A stretch of DNA of 64,000 nt from Platerodrilus igneus (taxonomy: Eukaryota; Arthropoda; Insecta; Coleoptera; Lycidae). The stretch is from assembly GCA_036346225.1 (NCBI GenBank), contig JARFIW010000884.1, forward strand, positions 4,822,501 to 4,886,500, in the 5' to 3' direction. Every line of letters begins with the position of its first letter. The first letter of the stretch is position 1. The notes below the pieces were generated by a model. That model was given only the letters and a program-made list of their open reading frames with translations, was not told the DNA's origin and did not search any database. This document shows, piece by piece, positions 1-10,599 of this stretch. The translations under genes and the position numbers were made by a program.

Positions 1-2541
1 CCACCTCTAGTTACAGTGACGAAGAGGTAGAAGCCATCTACAAAGATATCGAAGACATATTAAGATACGTAAAAGGACATGAAAATTTAATAATTACGGG
101 GGATTTTAATGCCGTGGTTGGTGAGGGTAGGGAAGGAGCGGTAGTAGGTTTATTTGGTTTAGGCACGAGAAACGACAGGGGAAATAGGCTGGTAGAATTT
201 TGCGACAAGAACAATTTAATCATCACAAACACATTATTACAACATCATGCTAGAAGGCGATATACGTGGAAGATGCCAGGAGATATAGGACGATATCAAA
301 TAGATTACATTCTTGTTAGACAACGGTTTAGGAATCAAGTAAAAGACTGTAGAAGCTACCCAGAAGCAGAAATAGATACTGACCACAACATCGTAATTAT
401 GAAGGCCGCACTTAAATTAAAAAATCTAAAAAAAAGGAACGGAAAAAGGCACTTGGACTTAGAGAAACTAAAAGATAAAGATATTCAAGAAAGATTCGAA
501 AAAAAGTCAAATAAATTGCTGAATGATATCGGGAAAATATCTGATACTAAGAAAGTAGAAACAGAATGGAATAACATTAAATCCAGCCTAGACATGGCGG
601 CCAGAGATATTCTGGGGTATACACAAAAAGAAAATAAGAAACCATGGATAACAAAGGATATCCTGAATTTAATAGAAGAAAGACGAAAATACAAAAATAA
701 ATCAGACGAAACAGGAAAACAGAGATACAAAACCATAAAATGGGAAATTATTCGAAAATGCAGGAAAGCTAAAGAACAATGGATTGATGAAAAGTGCAAA
801 GAGGTACAAACAAAAATGGAAATAGGAAAGACAGACGAAGCATACAAATTAATTAGAATGAATTTTAGGGATATAAAACCGTATAGTAAAAATATAAGGG
901 ACGCACAAGGAAACGTCATCATAGAAAACGTAGAGAAATTGGGTAGATGGCAAGAATATATAGGGAATTTATATGCAGGAGAGGAACTAACTGCATTAGA
1001 ACAGGAATCAGACATTGAAAATAATGAGTTGGAATATCCTATACTTCGAGACGAGTTTGTATTAGCATTAAAGAGTCTGAAAAATGGTAAGGCGCCGGGT
1101 ACAGATAAGGTGCAAACAGAAACTCTAAAAGCCGCTGGACAAGCAGTAACAGAACCTCTCTTCCAACTTGTTAGCTATATGTATGAGACAGGCGAGATAC
1201 CCAAAGATTTCAAACGTAGCATCATAGTAACTATACCAAAAAAGAAAGGCGCGGATAGATGTGAAAATTTTCGAACAATAAGTTTGACAGCACACGTGTC
1301 AATAATATTAACTAGAATTGTGCAAAGACGAATAAAAAAACGGGCGGAAGAAATACTAGGAGAAGATCAATTTGGGTTTAGGCGAAATAGGGGAACACGG
1401 GAGGCTATTTTAGCTTTGAGAGTGATAATGGAGAAAGCAATAGAAAAAGGGGAAAGCGTGAATATAGGGTTTGTAGATCTGGAAAAAGCATTCGACAATG
1501 TAAAATGGAAAAAAATGTTTGAAATACTCAAAAAGATTGGAATGAGTTATAGGGATAGACGAATAGTACATAGCTTATACAAAGAGCAAACAGCAGTAAT
1601 AGAATTAGAGCAGGAACGTACAGAAGTAAACAATAGGAAAGGAGTGAGACAGGGATGTGCCCTATCCCCATTGATTTTTAACTTGTACATAGAAGAGGCA
1701 ATGAATACTGTCAAATGCAGGAAGACATTTGGAATTACTATGCAGGGACAAAAAATTGATATGCTTAGATTTGCAGATGATATAGCGGTATTAGCGTCTA
1801 GCAAGGAAGAGTTAGAAGCTGCTCTTAATGAAATGGAAACGGTTCTAACAGAGAGATACGGTATGAAAATTAACAAAACTAAAACTAAAGTTCTAGTTTG
1901 CAAAGGTGGGGAAAATAAATCAAAAACAAGAATACAAGTATGTAACACGAACTTACAAGAGGTTAAGGATTTCTGCTACCTAGGAAGCCAAATAATGCAA
2001 AATGGAAAAAATCACAAAAGATATAAAACAAAGATTAGCACAAGGTCGTGCTACATTTAACAAGAAAAAGCAACTACTGTGCTCAAAGACCACAAACATA
2101 GAAACAAGGAAAAGATTGCTTAAAACATATGTGTGGAGCACAGCACTGTACGGCTGTAAAGCCTGGACAGTAGGAGAAGCGGACAAGAAAAAGGTAGAAG
2201 CCTTTGAAATGTGGTGCTACAGACGTATGATGAAGATATCATAGACAGATAAAATTAAGAACGAAGAGGTACTAAAAATGGTAGGGGAAGATAGAAATAT
2301 GTGGAAAACGGTAAAAAATAGGAGAGATAGGATGATAGGCCACATACTACGGCATGAGGGAATAGTGCGGAATATATTAGAAGCAGAGATAGGAAAAAAG
2401 AGAAGAAGAGGCAGACCTAGGTTAGACTACTGCACACAGATAGTAAAAGCTGTAGGCTGTAGGGGTTTCAGGGAGATGTGTAGGCTAGCCCAGAATAGAA
2501 ATCAATGGAGGTACGCATCCAACCAATCCCAAGATGGATAA
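1..2541 (+). pseudogene. Non-LTR retrotransposon (LINE) ORF2: endonuclease + reverse transcriptase, 5' truncated by the window
   Basis: The frame is already open at base 3 and runs to the stop at 2060, so the true start lies left of the window. The N-terminal part has endonuclease/exonuclease/phosphatase signatures: GDFNAVVG near 105-125, an IDYIL motif near 300 and TDHNIV near 380. The reverse transcriptase spans about 1000-1950, with DQFGFRRNRGT, FVDLEKAFD, GVRQGCALSPL and the catalytic FADD. A frameshift near 2000-2060 moves the frame, which resumes at 2002. A stop at 2242-2244 falls in a conserved C-terminal segment where Trp would be expected, and the same frame then continues to 2541. 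The C-terminal domain is the Cys/Arg-rich type of insect endonuclease-RT proteins. The clade (RTE/BovB-like or L2/CR1-like) cannot be settled by eye. The element would copy itself by target-primed reverse transcription, but this copy is dead. Confidence 0.9.
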
Positions 2542-3604
2542 ACTCATGACGAAAAGATAACTGTGCTTGAACATGATGATTATTATAAGTAACTACAAGA
2601 ATTGGTTGGGCAATATTCTCGAATAATGTTAAGTGTGTGAAAGGATTTACTGGAAAACCATTATTTCGGCAAATGTCTAAGTGTTGGGGGATCTTGGTAG
2701 CCACAGGTTGCTTAACCTCCTTCACTGAATCTCGTAAAATAGGGCATAAAATTAGAAAATAATAGAAGGGGAACGAGCTGAATGCACATGCTGTGTAAGA
2801 ATTTCAGGGAACTATGTAGGCTAGCTCAGAATATAAATAAGTGCAGGCACGTGTCCAACCAGTTTTGAGACTGAAAAGCTAATGACGAAAAAATAAGCGC
2901 AGATAAATCTGATGATTAGTATAAACAACTAGTTGTTGTTTGCGAAATATCTCCAACTAATGTTGGCTGTGCGAAAAGATAAATTGAAAAATATATTAAA
3001 TCGTTAAATGGTTAAGTGTTGGGGGAACTTGGCAGCCACAGGTTGCTTACCTCCCTTCACAACCACTAAAGGTCAGAGAAATAGAGCGTATAACTGTAAA
3101 ACGATAGAAAGTGATCGAACTGCATCTAACAAGAAAGAACAGCGCCTATGAGGAAAGGCAACAAACATAGAACAAGAAGAAAATTGTTGAAAGCATATGT
3201 GTGGAGCAAACCACAGTATGCCTATGAAATATGGGCAGTCTGAAACGCAGACAGAAAAACGGTAGCAGCCTTTTGAAATGCTGTGCTTCAGATGTATGAG
3301 GACGACAGCATGGACACACAAAGATAATAACAAATAAGTTATAGAAATAGTAGGGGAACAAGGATATCTAGGGAAAAAGAGAAATAGAAGGGCGGAATAC
3401 GTTCTAAGGCATTTTGGGGAATAGTATGGGATATATTACAAGCAGAGATAGGAAAAAAAGGTAGATGTAGACCTAGATGAGATAGTTATAGATGCAAACT
3501 GTGCAAATTTCAGGGAAATCTGTAGGTTAGTTCAGAATAGGAAACAATGATGGTACGCGTCTAACCAGTTCTAGGACTGAAGACCTAATGATGATGATAA
3601 AACA
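2542..3604 (+). repeat. LINE 3' UTR followed by two degenerate repeats of the LINE 3' end
   Basis: 2542-2725 is the 3' UTR of the LINE. 2781-3062 realigns with about 2452-2725: both contain 'aagtgttgggggaact/tcttgg' and 'gccacaggttgctta'. 3090-3604 realigns with the end of the coding region from about 2057 and ends in 'cctaatgatgatgat'. The same (GAT)n-type end caps another 5'-truncated copy at 38641. These are decayed partial copies, not genes. Confidence 0.75.
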
Positions 3605-3733
3605 ATGGGACTCGAAAAATTTAATACAAAATCTATTTGAATTACGTTAAACAGGGAAATCTAGATTTAAATGGGACCCGTAGCAGTAGTTTGTCTTCAA
3701 GTATATTAAAAGGGATATTGTCAAATAAAAAGG

Positions 3734-4600
3734 ATGTCCGGCAAAGATAGGTTGATAACGAGATCAGGAAGAACATACGGAGTGGAAACAGGAACCAAAA
3801 CAAAATTAGACAAGATGATCGCTGGGGGAGACGGACAAACCAAGGTTAGGCAGTTGGACTCGGAAGTGATCCGTATAGACGTGAAAAAAAGTGCTGACAC
3901 AGAAGATGATACAGAGATGGAAACGACATGTGGAAACCAGGACATTATGCGATTTTTAATAAGTTTACAGACGAAAATGGAAAATTCACAAATACAAATA
4001 CAGGGTTCGCTAAATGAGGTCATGAAATCCCAGGACGAGACCAAGGAAAGGTTAGAAGCGATGGAGAACAAGGTTGAAAGTTCCAGAATATCCATACAAA
4101 ATGCTTTTAAATCATTTAGGTCCGAGATAAGACTAGAGATGGAGACACGGATAGACGCTGTTGAGGAAAATGTAGTGAGTGGATTTACGAGCATACGCGG
4201 TGAGGTACTTGAAATTGACAACAAGCACACTAACTACAATGGCATGGGGGAAGCGATTAGGATTTACCGAGACGAGAATTTGAAGATTAAGACTGATTTA
4301 ATAGGACAGATACGGAAAATCCTGACGACACAAACACACTTAAAGAAAACGTGTCGGTATATAAATACAGGGTTGATGAAAATGTACGACGATTACAGGA
4401 CAAACTAAATGAATGAGAGAGAGAGCATATAGGACTAGGCTGCAGACATCAATGTAAACTGGGAAAGGAAACTCTACCCAGATTTGAAGGGAGACGGGTA
4501 GAATAACCAATGGAATTTTTAGACAAACTTGATGAGTTAGTAAAGACTGAACCAGAACGGACAAAAGTACAATTAGTAAGTGCAACATTGAAAAAATAAA
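3734..4600 (+). pseudogene. gag: Gag-like protein with N-terminal coiled coil, broken
   Basis: An ATG at 3734 opens 224 codons. Residues 75-160 are a heptad-like, charged region consistent with a coiled coil. After the stop near 4406 the sequence still reads as a capsid-type segment up to 4600 in an adjacent frame (LPRFEGRRVE, then a stop, then PMEFLDKLDELV), which resembles the start of the retrotransposon Gag capsid domain. A second stop lies at about 4598, and no zinc knuckle, protease or RT follows. I infer a truncated Gag of an LTR retrotransposon of unknown family. A domesticated coiled-coil protein is a less likely alternative. Confidence 0.55.
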
Positions 4601-5466
4601 TTTTTTTTGTAAAAAAGATAAGTTTTAAAAAATAAAAGTTCAAGTTCCTTTTACAAAAGTTGGTGTTTTATTTAAAAGAATAAAACTAGAAGTGATTGGG
4701 CTTGTCTACAACAAGTAGCTACATATAATAAGTAAATGGAGCAAAAAGCACCAACCAACAAGTAGAAGAGCAATCTAAAATTAAAAGGTAGAGTTAGTTG
4801 GGAAGATTCAGTGTTTAGCAGACTTGAAGGAAAATTACAAAGGACGTCGAAGAGTAAGGAAGCGATCGATGTGGACTCACCGACCAACAAGTATAGTAGG
4901 TAACGGTTTACATCCACCAGTTGTTAGTGCATAAAAAGGCATAGCTGGAGTAGAGACCTCGTGGAGACAAGAGTCTTAATAAGTATTTGTTTTCAATTAA
5001 CGTAGTCACTGTAGTTAATTTAGAGTCATTGTAAACTGATCATTTAAGTATATAAAACTAAAACCAACAATCCTATAGGTTATTGTTGCCGCTGAATAAG
5101 AAAAGATAGTTGGACCACATTACCTGTGAGGCACCGCCCACAGAATCAGGATTTAATTAAAGGTAAATATTAAGTTCTAAGTTTTCTGAATGCTATAGAA
5201 CGAAACTTAACGTTGAGAATTACAAAAGCATAAATAATAAAGTATAAATAATAAGGTACTTGCATTCGGAAATTACCCTGGTTTTAGAACCCAGACGGGG
5301 GTAGTTGTAAGTTGGTAGATCAAAATTTAAACCCCGAGAAAAGGGGTCCGTGCGGGTAGGAATGTGTTAGGCATATACGAGCAGCCGGAGCAAAAATCTT
5401 AGGTAGACGATTAGTGTGGGAGATACTGGGAAACATTCTACTGATATGTTTTGGTCCTATACAAAA

Positions 5467-5469
<3 letters not shown>
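4601..5469. other. LTR- or leader-like non-coding sequence
   Basis: No coding sequence is visible. The stretch 4930-5400 has features of a retroelement LTR and leader: GC-richer blocks, a polyadenylation-like AATAAA context, and a TGGTTTTAGAACCCAGACGG segment near 5279 that could be a primer-binding site. No second copy is present in the window to define LTR ends, so this stays tentative. Confidence 0.3.

Positions 5470-5506
<37 letters not shown>
5470..5506. repeat. (TA)n microsatellite bordering the ribozyme array
   Basis: An uninterrupted TA run immediately left of the first ~300-bp monomer. A similar run borders the other end of the array at 8109-8155. Confidence 0.95.
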
Positions 5507-5508
<2 letters not shown>

Positions 5509-5591
5509 AAAAGTAGGATTAATGAGTCTTAAATTAATGCAAAGTAGAAATGAATTATTGGCAAGTGACTCAAATTCAGCCACGAGGGTAT

Positions 5592-5634
5592 CCTGTCGAC
5601 GCGTTTCGCCCTAATTGGGGCTCATCAAGACAGG
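5592..5634 (-). ncRNA. Hammerhead ribozyme motif, copy 1 (core variant)
   Basis: On the minus strand: stem I strand CCTGTC, core TTGATGA, stem II GCCC/GGGC, core GAAA, short stem III ACGCGT, cleavage triplet GTC and stem I return GACAGG. The first core base is T instead of C (C3 to U), which is expected to abolish or greatly reduce cleavage. Confidence 0.8.
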
Positions 5635-5891
5635 AGTAGCAAAGTTGTAATATTTAATACAGACACCTTATGGGAAGTACAGCATCACCTAGCTCACAAT
5701 TTGTGTCTTCATGTCGTTTCACCTGACGTTGCAGGTTTTTAGCAACAGTCGGCACGGAGGAGATCCGGCTCAACTGCCTTTTCCATAGCCAAAGTTATAA
5801 TTTATAAGAAAAGTAGGATTAATGAGTCTTAAATTAATGCAAAGTAGAAATGAATTATTGGCAAGTGACTCAAATTCAGCCACGAGGGTAT

Positions 5892-5934
5892 CCTGTCGAC
5901 GCGTTTCGCCCTAATTGGGGCTCATCAGGACAGG
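5892..5934 (-). ncRNA. Hammerhead ribozyme motif, copy 2
   Basis: Minus strand: CCTGTC, CTGATGA, stem II GCCC with loop CAATTA and GGGC, then GAAA, ACGCGT and GTC, closed by GACAGG. All conserved core bases are present. Stem I is 6-7 bp and open-ended (type I). The predicted cut is after GTC. Confidence 0.9.
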
Positions 5935-6189
5935 AGTAGCAAAGTTGTAATATTAATACAGACACCTTATGGGAAGTACAGCATCACCTAGCTCACAATT
6001 TGTGTCTTCATGTCGTTTCACCTGACGTTGCAGGTTTTAGCAACAGTCGGCACGGAGAGATCCGGCTCAACTGCCTTTTCCATAGCCAAAAGTTATAATT
6101 TATAAGAAAAGTAGGATTAATGAGTCTTAAATTAATGCAAAGTAGAAATGAATTATTGGCAAGTGACTCAAATTCAGCCACGAGGGTAT

Positions 6190-6232
6190 CCTGTCGACGC
6201 GTTTCGCCCTAATTGGGGCTCATCAGGACAGG
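6190..6232 (-). ncRNA. Hammerhead ribozyme motif, copy 3
   Basis: Same sequence and core as copy 2 on the minus strand, with all core bases present. Confidence 0.9.
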
Positions 6233-6489
6233 AGTAGCAAAGTTGTGATATTTAATACAGACACCTTATGGGAAGTACAGCATCACTTAGCTCACAATTT
6301 GTGTCTTCATGTCGTTTCACCTGACGTTGCAGGTTTTTAGCAACAGTCGGCACGGAGGAGATCCGGCTCAACTGCCTTTTTCCATAGCCAAAAGTTATAA
6401 TTTATAAGAAAAGTAGGATTAATGAGTCTTAAATTAATGCAAGTGAATGAATTCTCCGTGCCAAGTGCTCAAATTGCACGAGGTGAAAT

Positions 6490-6525
6490 CCTGACGCGTT
6501 GCTAATTGTGGCTCATCAGGACAGG
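6490..6525 (-). ncRNA. Hammerhead ribozyme motif, copy 4 (degraded)
   Basis: Minus strand retains CCTGTC, CTGATGAG and GCGTC, but the GAAA box is reduced to 'GCAAC' and both helices have gaps. Predicted inactive. It lies in the generally decayed fourth monomer. Confidence 0.65.
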
Positions 6526-6841
6526 GTAGCAAATTGTACATATTTAATAGCTAGACACCTTAGGGAAGTACAGCATCACCTAGCAATTTGTAGTCTTCAT
6601 GTCGTTTCACTGACGTTGACAGGTTTAGCAACGTGGCACAATCCGTAATGCCTTTTCTAGCCAAAGTTATAATTTATAAGAAAAGTAGGATTAATGAGTC
6701 TTAAAGCAATTAATCTCCTCCGTGCCGACTGTTGCTAAAACCTGCAACGTCAGGTGAAACGACATGAAGACACAAATTGTGAGCTAGGTGATGCTGTACT
6801 TCCCATAAGGTGTCTGTATTAAATATTACAACTTTGCTACT

Positions 6842-6884
6842 CCTGTCCTGATGAGCCCCAATTAGGGCGAAACGCGTCGACAGG
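6842..6884 (+). ncRNA. Hammerhead ribozyme motif, copy 5
   Basis: Plus strand: CCTGTC, CTGATGA, GCCC/GGGC stem II, GAAA, ACGCGT, GTC and GACAGG. Full core. First ribozyme of the inverted half. Confidence 0.9.
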
Positions 6885-7134
6885 ATACCTGGCTGAATTT
6901 GAGTCACTTCCAATAATTCATTTCTACTTTGCATTAATTTAAGACTCATTAATCCTACTTTTCTTATAAATTATAACTTTGGCTATGGAAAAGGCAGTTG
7001 AGCCGGATCTCTCCGTGCCGACTGTTGCTAAAAACCTGCAACGTCAGGTGAAACGACATGAAGACACAAATTGTGAGCTAGGTGATGCTGTACTTCCCAT
7101 AAGGTGTCTGTATTAAATATTACAACTTTGTACT

Positions 7135-7174
7135 CCTGTCCTGATGAGCCAATTAGGCGAAACGCGTCGACAGG
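7135..7174 (+). ncRNA. Hammerhead ribozyme motif, copy 6 (short stem II)
   Basis: Full core on the plus strand, but stem II is reduced to GCC/GGC with an AATTA loop, three bases shorter than its neighbours. Natural hammerheads tolerate a short stem II, so it may still be active. Confidence 0.85.
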
Positions 7175-7427
7175 ATACCCTCGTGGCTGAATTTGAGTCA
7201 CTTGCCAATAATTCATTTCTACTTTGCATTAATTTAAGACTCATTAATCCTACTTTCTTATAAATTATAACTTTGCTATGGAAAAGGCAGTTGAGCCGGA
7301 TCTCCTCGTGCCGACTGTTGCTAAAACCTGCAACGTCAGGTGAAACGACATGAAGACACAAATTGTGAGCTAGGTGATGCTGTACTTCCCATAAGGTGTC
7401 TGTATTAAATATTACAACTTTGCTACT

Positions 7428-7470
7428 CCTGTCCTGATGAGCCCCAATTAGGGCGAAACGCGTCGACAGG
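7428..7470 (+). ncRNA. Hammerhead ribozyme motif, copy 7
   Basis: Plus strand, identical to copy 5 across stem I, core, stem II and cleavage site. Confidence 0.9.
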
Positions 7471-7729
7471 ATACCCTCGTGGCTGAATTTGAGTCACTTG
7501 CCAATAATTCATTTCTACTTTGCATTAATTTAAGACTCATTAATCCTACTTTTCTTATAAATTATAACTTTTGGCTATGGAAAAAGGCAGTTGAGCCGGA
7601 TCTCCTCCGTGCCGACTGTTGCTAAAAACCTGCAACGTCAGGTGAAACGACATGAAGACACAAATTGTGAGCTAGGTGATGCTGTACTTCCCATAAGGTG
7701 TCTGTATTAAATATTACAACTTTGCTACT

Positions 7730-7772
7730 CCTGTCCTGATGAGCCCCAATTAGGGCGAAACGCGTCGACAGG
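7730..7772 (+). ncRNA. Hammerhead ribozyme motif, copy 8
   Basis: Plus strand, full core, exactly 302 bp from copy 7. Confidence 0.9.
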
Positions 7773-8031
7773 ATACCCTCGTGGCTGAATTTGAGTCACT
7801 TGCCAATAATTCATTTCTACTTTGCATTAATTTAAGACTCATTAATCCTACTTTTCTTATAAATTATAACTTTTGGCTATGGAAAAAGGCAGTTGAGCCG
7901 GATCTCCTCCGTGCCGACTGTTGCTAAAAACCTGCAACGTCAGGTAAAACGACATGAAGACACAAATTGTGAGCTAGGTGATGCTGTACTTCCCATAAGG
8001 TGTCTGTATTAAATATTACAACTTTGCTACT

Positions 8032-8074
8032 CCTGTCCTGATGAGCCCCAATTAGGGCGAAACGCGTCGACAGG
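8032..8074 (+). ncRNA. Hammerhead ribozyme motif, copy 9
   Basis: Plus strand, full core, 302 bp from copy 8. Cleavage at copies 8 and 9 would release one 302-nt monomer. Confidence 0.9.
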
Positions 8075-8108
8075 ATACCCTCGTGGCTGAATTTGAGTCA
8101 CTTGCCTA

Positions 8109-8155
<47 letters not shown>
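8109..8155. repeat. (TA)n microsatellite, right border of the ribozyme array
   Basis: Mirror partner of the TA run at 5470-5506. It interrupts the last monomer after 'gagtcacttgcc'. Confidence 0.95.
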
Positions 8156-8159
<4 letters not shown>

Positions 8160-9745
8160 ATAAATAAAAAAAGGCGGTGGATATTGTTAAATCCACTTTT
8201 TTTTAAACATTCATTATTTGTTTTGTTATAACGTAAATATGTTGGTTTTTATATACAGTAACTTGTCAAATCATTGACTATTACTAAGTTTCAGTTTCAG
8301 TTACAATCGGATTTGAAAGTAATCTATGGTTCCTCGCTTTAAAGGTAAATAATAGGTTACAGTAATTGTGTTTCAAAACGGAATTACTTGCACAATCAAT
8401 GTTTTAATAAGCTTTTATTTTTTATTTATTTTTCCATTTGCAAAGATTGTTTGATTCAGTCAGTTCATAAGCTCTAGATAAGATGGAAATGAGTACGATT
8501 TAAAGGTTTGTTTATCGTATTGGATAGTAACTACTTTCGCTTCTGATATTCTTACATTTTAGTTTAAATTTTATATTCTATTCTTGTCGATCGATTCTAC
8601 ATAAAATTGGAACAGTTTTGAAACTTTTTCCATTATTAAATTTTTCTTGTGTTTTGCGTGATTTGTTTAACGTTATTATGATGGTAAATACCATTTTTTA
8701 CTCATTTTACATTTTAAATATTTCGAAGACATCATATAAATATCGCATAACTTATTTTACCGCAACAAAATAATTTAGTTAGGTTCCATATAGATATTTG
8801 CCGAATAGGATTCGTTAGACTATCTGATATTAATAATAAATACTATGGCATAACCTCCTTTTATCAGTCATTCGTGTTTTAAGGTTCTCTTCCGTCATTA
8901 TCGATTTGATGATAATTTTTAAAAATCACTATTAATGCAAATATTAGTTTTGAACAATAAATAAAGTACTATTTTGGACGATATAATTAGTGCTGTGCTG
9001 ATTCTAAAATGGATTTTGTTAACTATTCATTCAGAAAGAATGATAGTGGAACATTTTTGTACGTATCATTATTTTTAAAAATATTTAAGATTTTTATTCA
9101 GATATCATGACTATTTTATTGAACTGTGTTCTATTTTGTTCAAAATAGCATTTTGTTGACGGTACTTTGACCAATTTTATTTCATACGTTTAAATAGAAT
9201 TCATTCATTCATTCATTCATGAAAATGTATCAACAGAATAGCAAAATGATACAAATAAAGCAAAAAAACTAATTTTTTTAAGTTGCCACAGTTGTCTGCA
9301 AAACATCAATACCAGAAGGGTACTACACAATTTCGTCACACAGTTAGTAGAACCACAGCGATAATAATTATTTCTGTGTTTTATAATACCTGCTCAAAAA
9401 CGAATGTTACTTAACAGGTCCTCACTTTCTATTTGATTATTCAACAGTTTGTACAAAACGAAACCATACTGTTCCTACGCCTCTGCTCAAAACTGAGCAT
9501 AAAAATTCCACTAATTTACACCTAATAGAATAGTCGAGATTGTAGTTAAGGAACTTTAGTTTCAATAATAAATGTTTAATAAATTTATTCTGTACGCGTT
9601 CTAATCCGGTAACGTGGCGTTTGTAGTAGTTCGATCTATAATACTAAAAACTAACGCATTATATAATGACTTCGAGGTGGAAAAATCGCGCAAATCTGCT
9701 ATTTCTTTTAATAAAACCTAACATTTAAAAAATCTCAGAAGTATT
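8156..9745. other. AT-rich stretch without recognised genes
   Basis: No ORF of note and no similarity I recognise. A short (ATTC)n run lies near 9199-9220. Confidence 0.6.
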
Positions 9746-10557
9746 CAGGGTGGCATCAGTTTTATGTCATTAATTTAAAGGGGGCGTAGAGACCCATGAA
9801 ACAAACAAAATTGTTAATCAACATGTGGTCTAATGCGAATGGTAAAACTACAAACGTACAAACAAAAAGTGTTCAACCTGTTTTAGCTACGTCACGAATC
9901 AAGTACGCAATAACATCTTCCTTTAGCGTCAATCAACAAAGTTGTGACAGCATGCAAACATAAATTATTAAAATACGGTGTTTGTGAGCTGTAAAAAGGA
10001 ATAACCCGATGCACTTTAGCTGCTACTAACATCAGTTTAAAATTTTTTAAAGTATACGGAAACTTTGATGATAATTGCAACAAAGAAAAAAATTTCATTG
10101 TGCTGAGTTGATCGACTGTATTATGTTACTGACCCCGTAGTCTTGATGTTTTAGCAATCAGCAGCTTTAACTTGATTGAACTTTTTCATTGAACGATACA
10201 GTTCTACTATCTGCTTTGGTAATACACTTAACGTAGTGACTTTACTGTATTTATACTGGGTTTTAAGTAATTAAAGATATTTTGTGTAGTTTAGTGAATT
10301 GCGTAAAGGCGGCTGTCATTCGGAACACTTGTTGTGAAATCAATTTATGTACGAGATGTGATTCATGATCACACTAGCACAGGTAAGTTATTTCTTAAAA
10401 ACATGTAACAAAACAGCAGTCTCAAAACTTATACTTAAGTTGACTTAGACAGGGTATTTAAAAATCGATCCAAAAGTAAAATGCCTTAGAGGTTTTTTGT
10501 TTAGCCAATCAATCTCTATTACCTCCCCAATTTAATGACAAAACTGATGCCATCCTG
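9746..10557. mobile_element. Non-autonomous TIR DNA transposon, 812 bp
   Basis: The left end CAGGGTGGCATCAGTTTT and right end AAAACTGATGCCATCCTG are imperfect inverted repeats, and the similarity continues inward through GTCATTAA for about 28 bp. There is no coding capacity. A second copy, 63149-64000, lies in the same orientation and runs off the window. No clean target duplication is visible (tatt versus tata), so the superfamily is not assigned. Confidence 0.7.
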
Positions 10558-10599
10558 TATAGCCAATAGTAAACTATGATTGTTGAGTTTGCCTATGCG

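Larger units (their letters stand above)
5507..6707 (-). repeat. Array of four ~300-bp retrozyme-like monomers (ribozyme strand is minus)
   Basis: Four head-to-tail monomers start near 5507, 5804, 6102 and 6406, each opening with 'aagaaaagtaggattaatga'. Ribozyme starts are 298-300 bp apart (5592, 5892, 6190). The first three are nearly identical and the fourth is strongly degraded. Short overlapping ORFs arise only because the monomer lacks stops in some frames, and they differ between copies. Read on the minus strand each monomer contains a hammerhead ribozyme motif, so a transcript would be cut into ~300-nt units. Invertebrate retrozymes are non-coding retroelements of this size with type I hammerheads that have a very short stem III. 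Calling this one is inference from the motif. Confidence 0.88.
6713..8107 (+). repeat. Array of about five ~300-bp retrozyme-like monomers (ribozyme strand is plus)
   Basis: This is the same monomer as at 5507-6707 in the opposite orientation. The shared 'gtgccgactgttgc' block occurs near 6722, 7015, 7308, 7608 and 7912, spaced 293-304 bp apart. The last monomer is cut short at the (TA)n run. The turn-around point is 6707-6713. With the left array it forms an interrupted palindrome with arms of about 1.2-1.4 kb. Confidence 0.88.

Noticed and set aside
5414..5614. Short ORF running through (TA)n into the ribozyme array
   Set aside because: Repeat-derived open frame (Tyr-Ile runs). The same applies to the ORFs at 45583-45868.
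5504..8107. CRISPR-like or coding tandem repeat
   Set aside because: Monomers are contiguous ~300-bp units without unique spacers, and their ORFs differ among copies.
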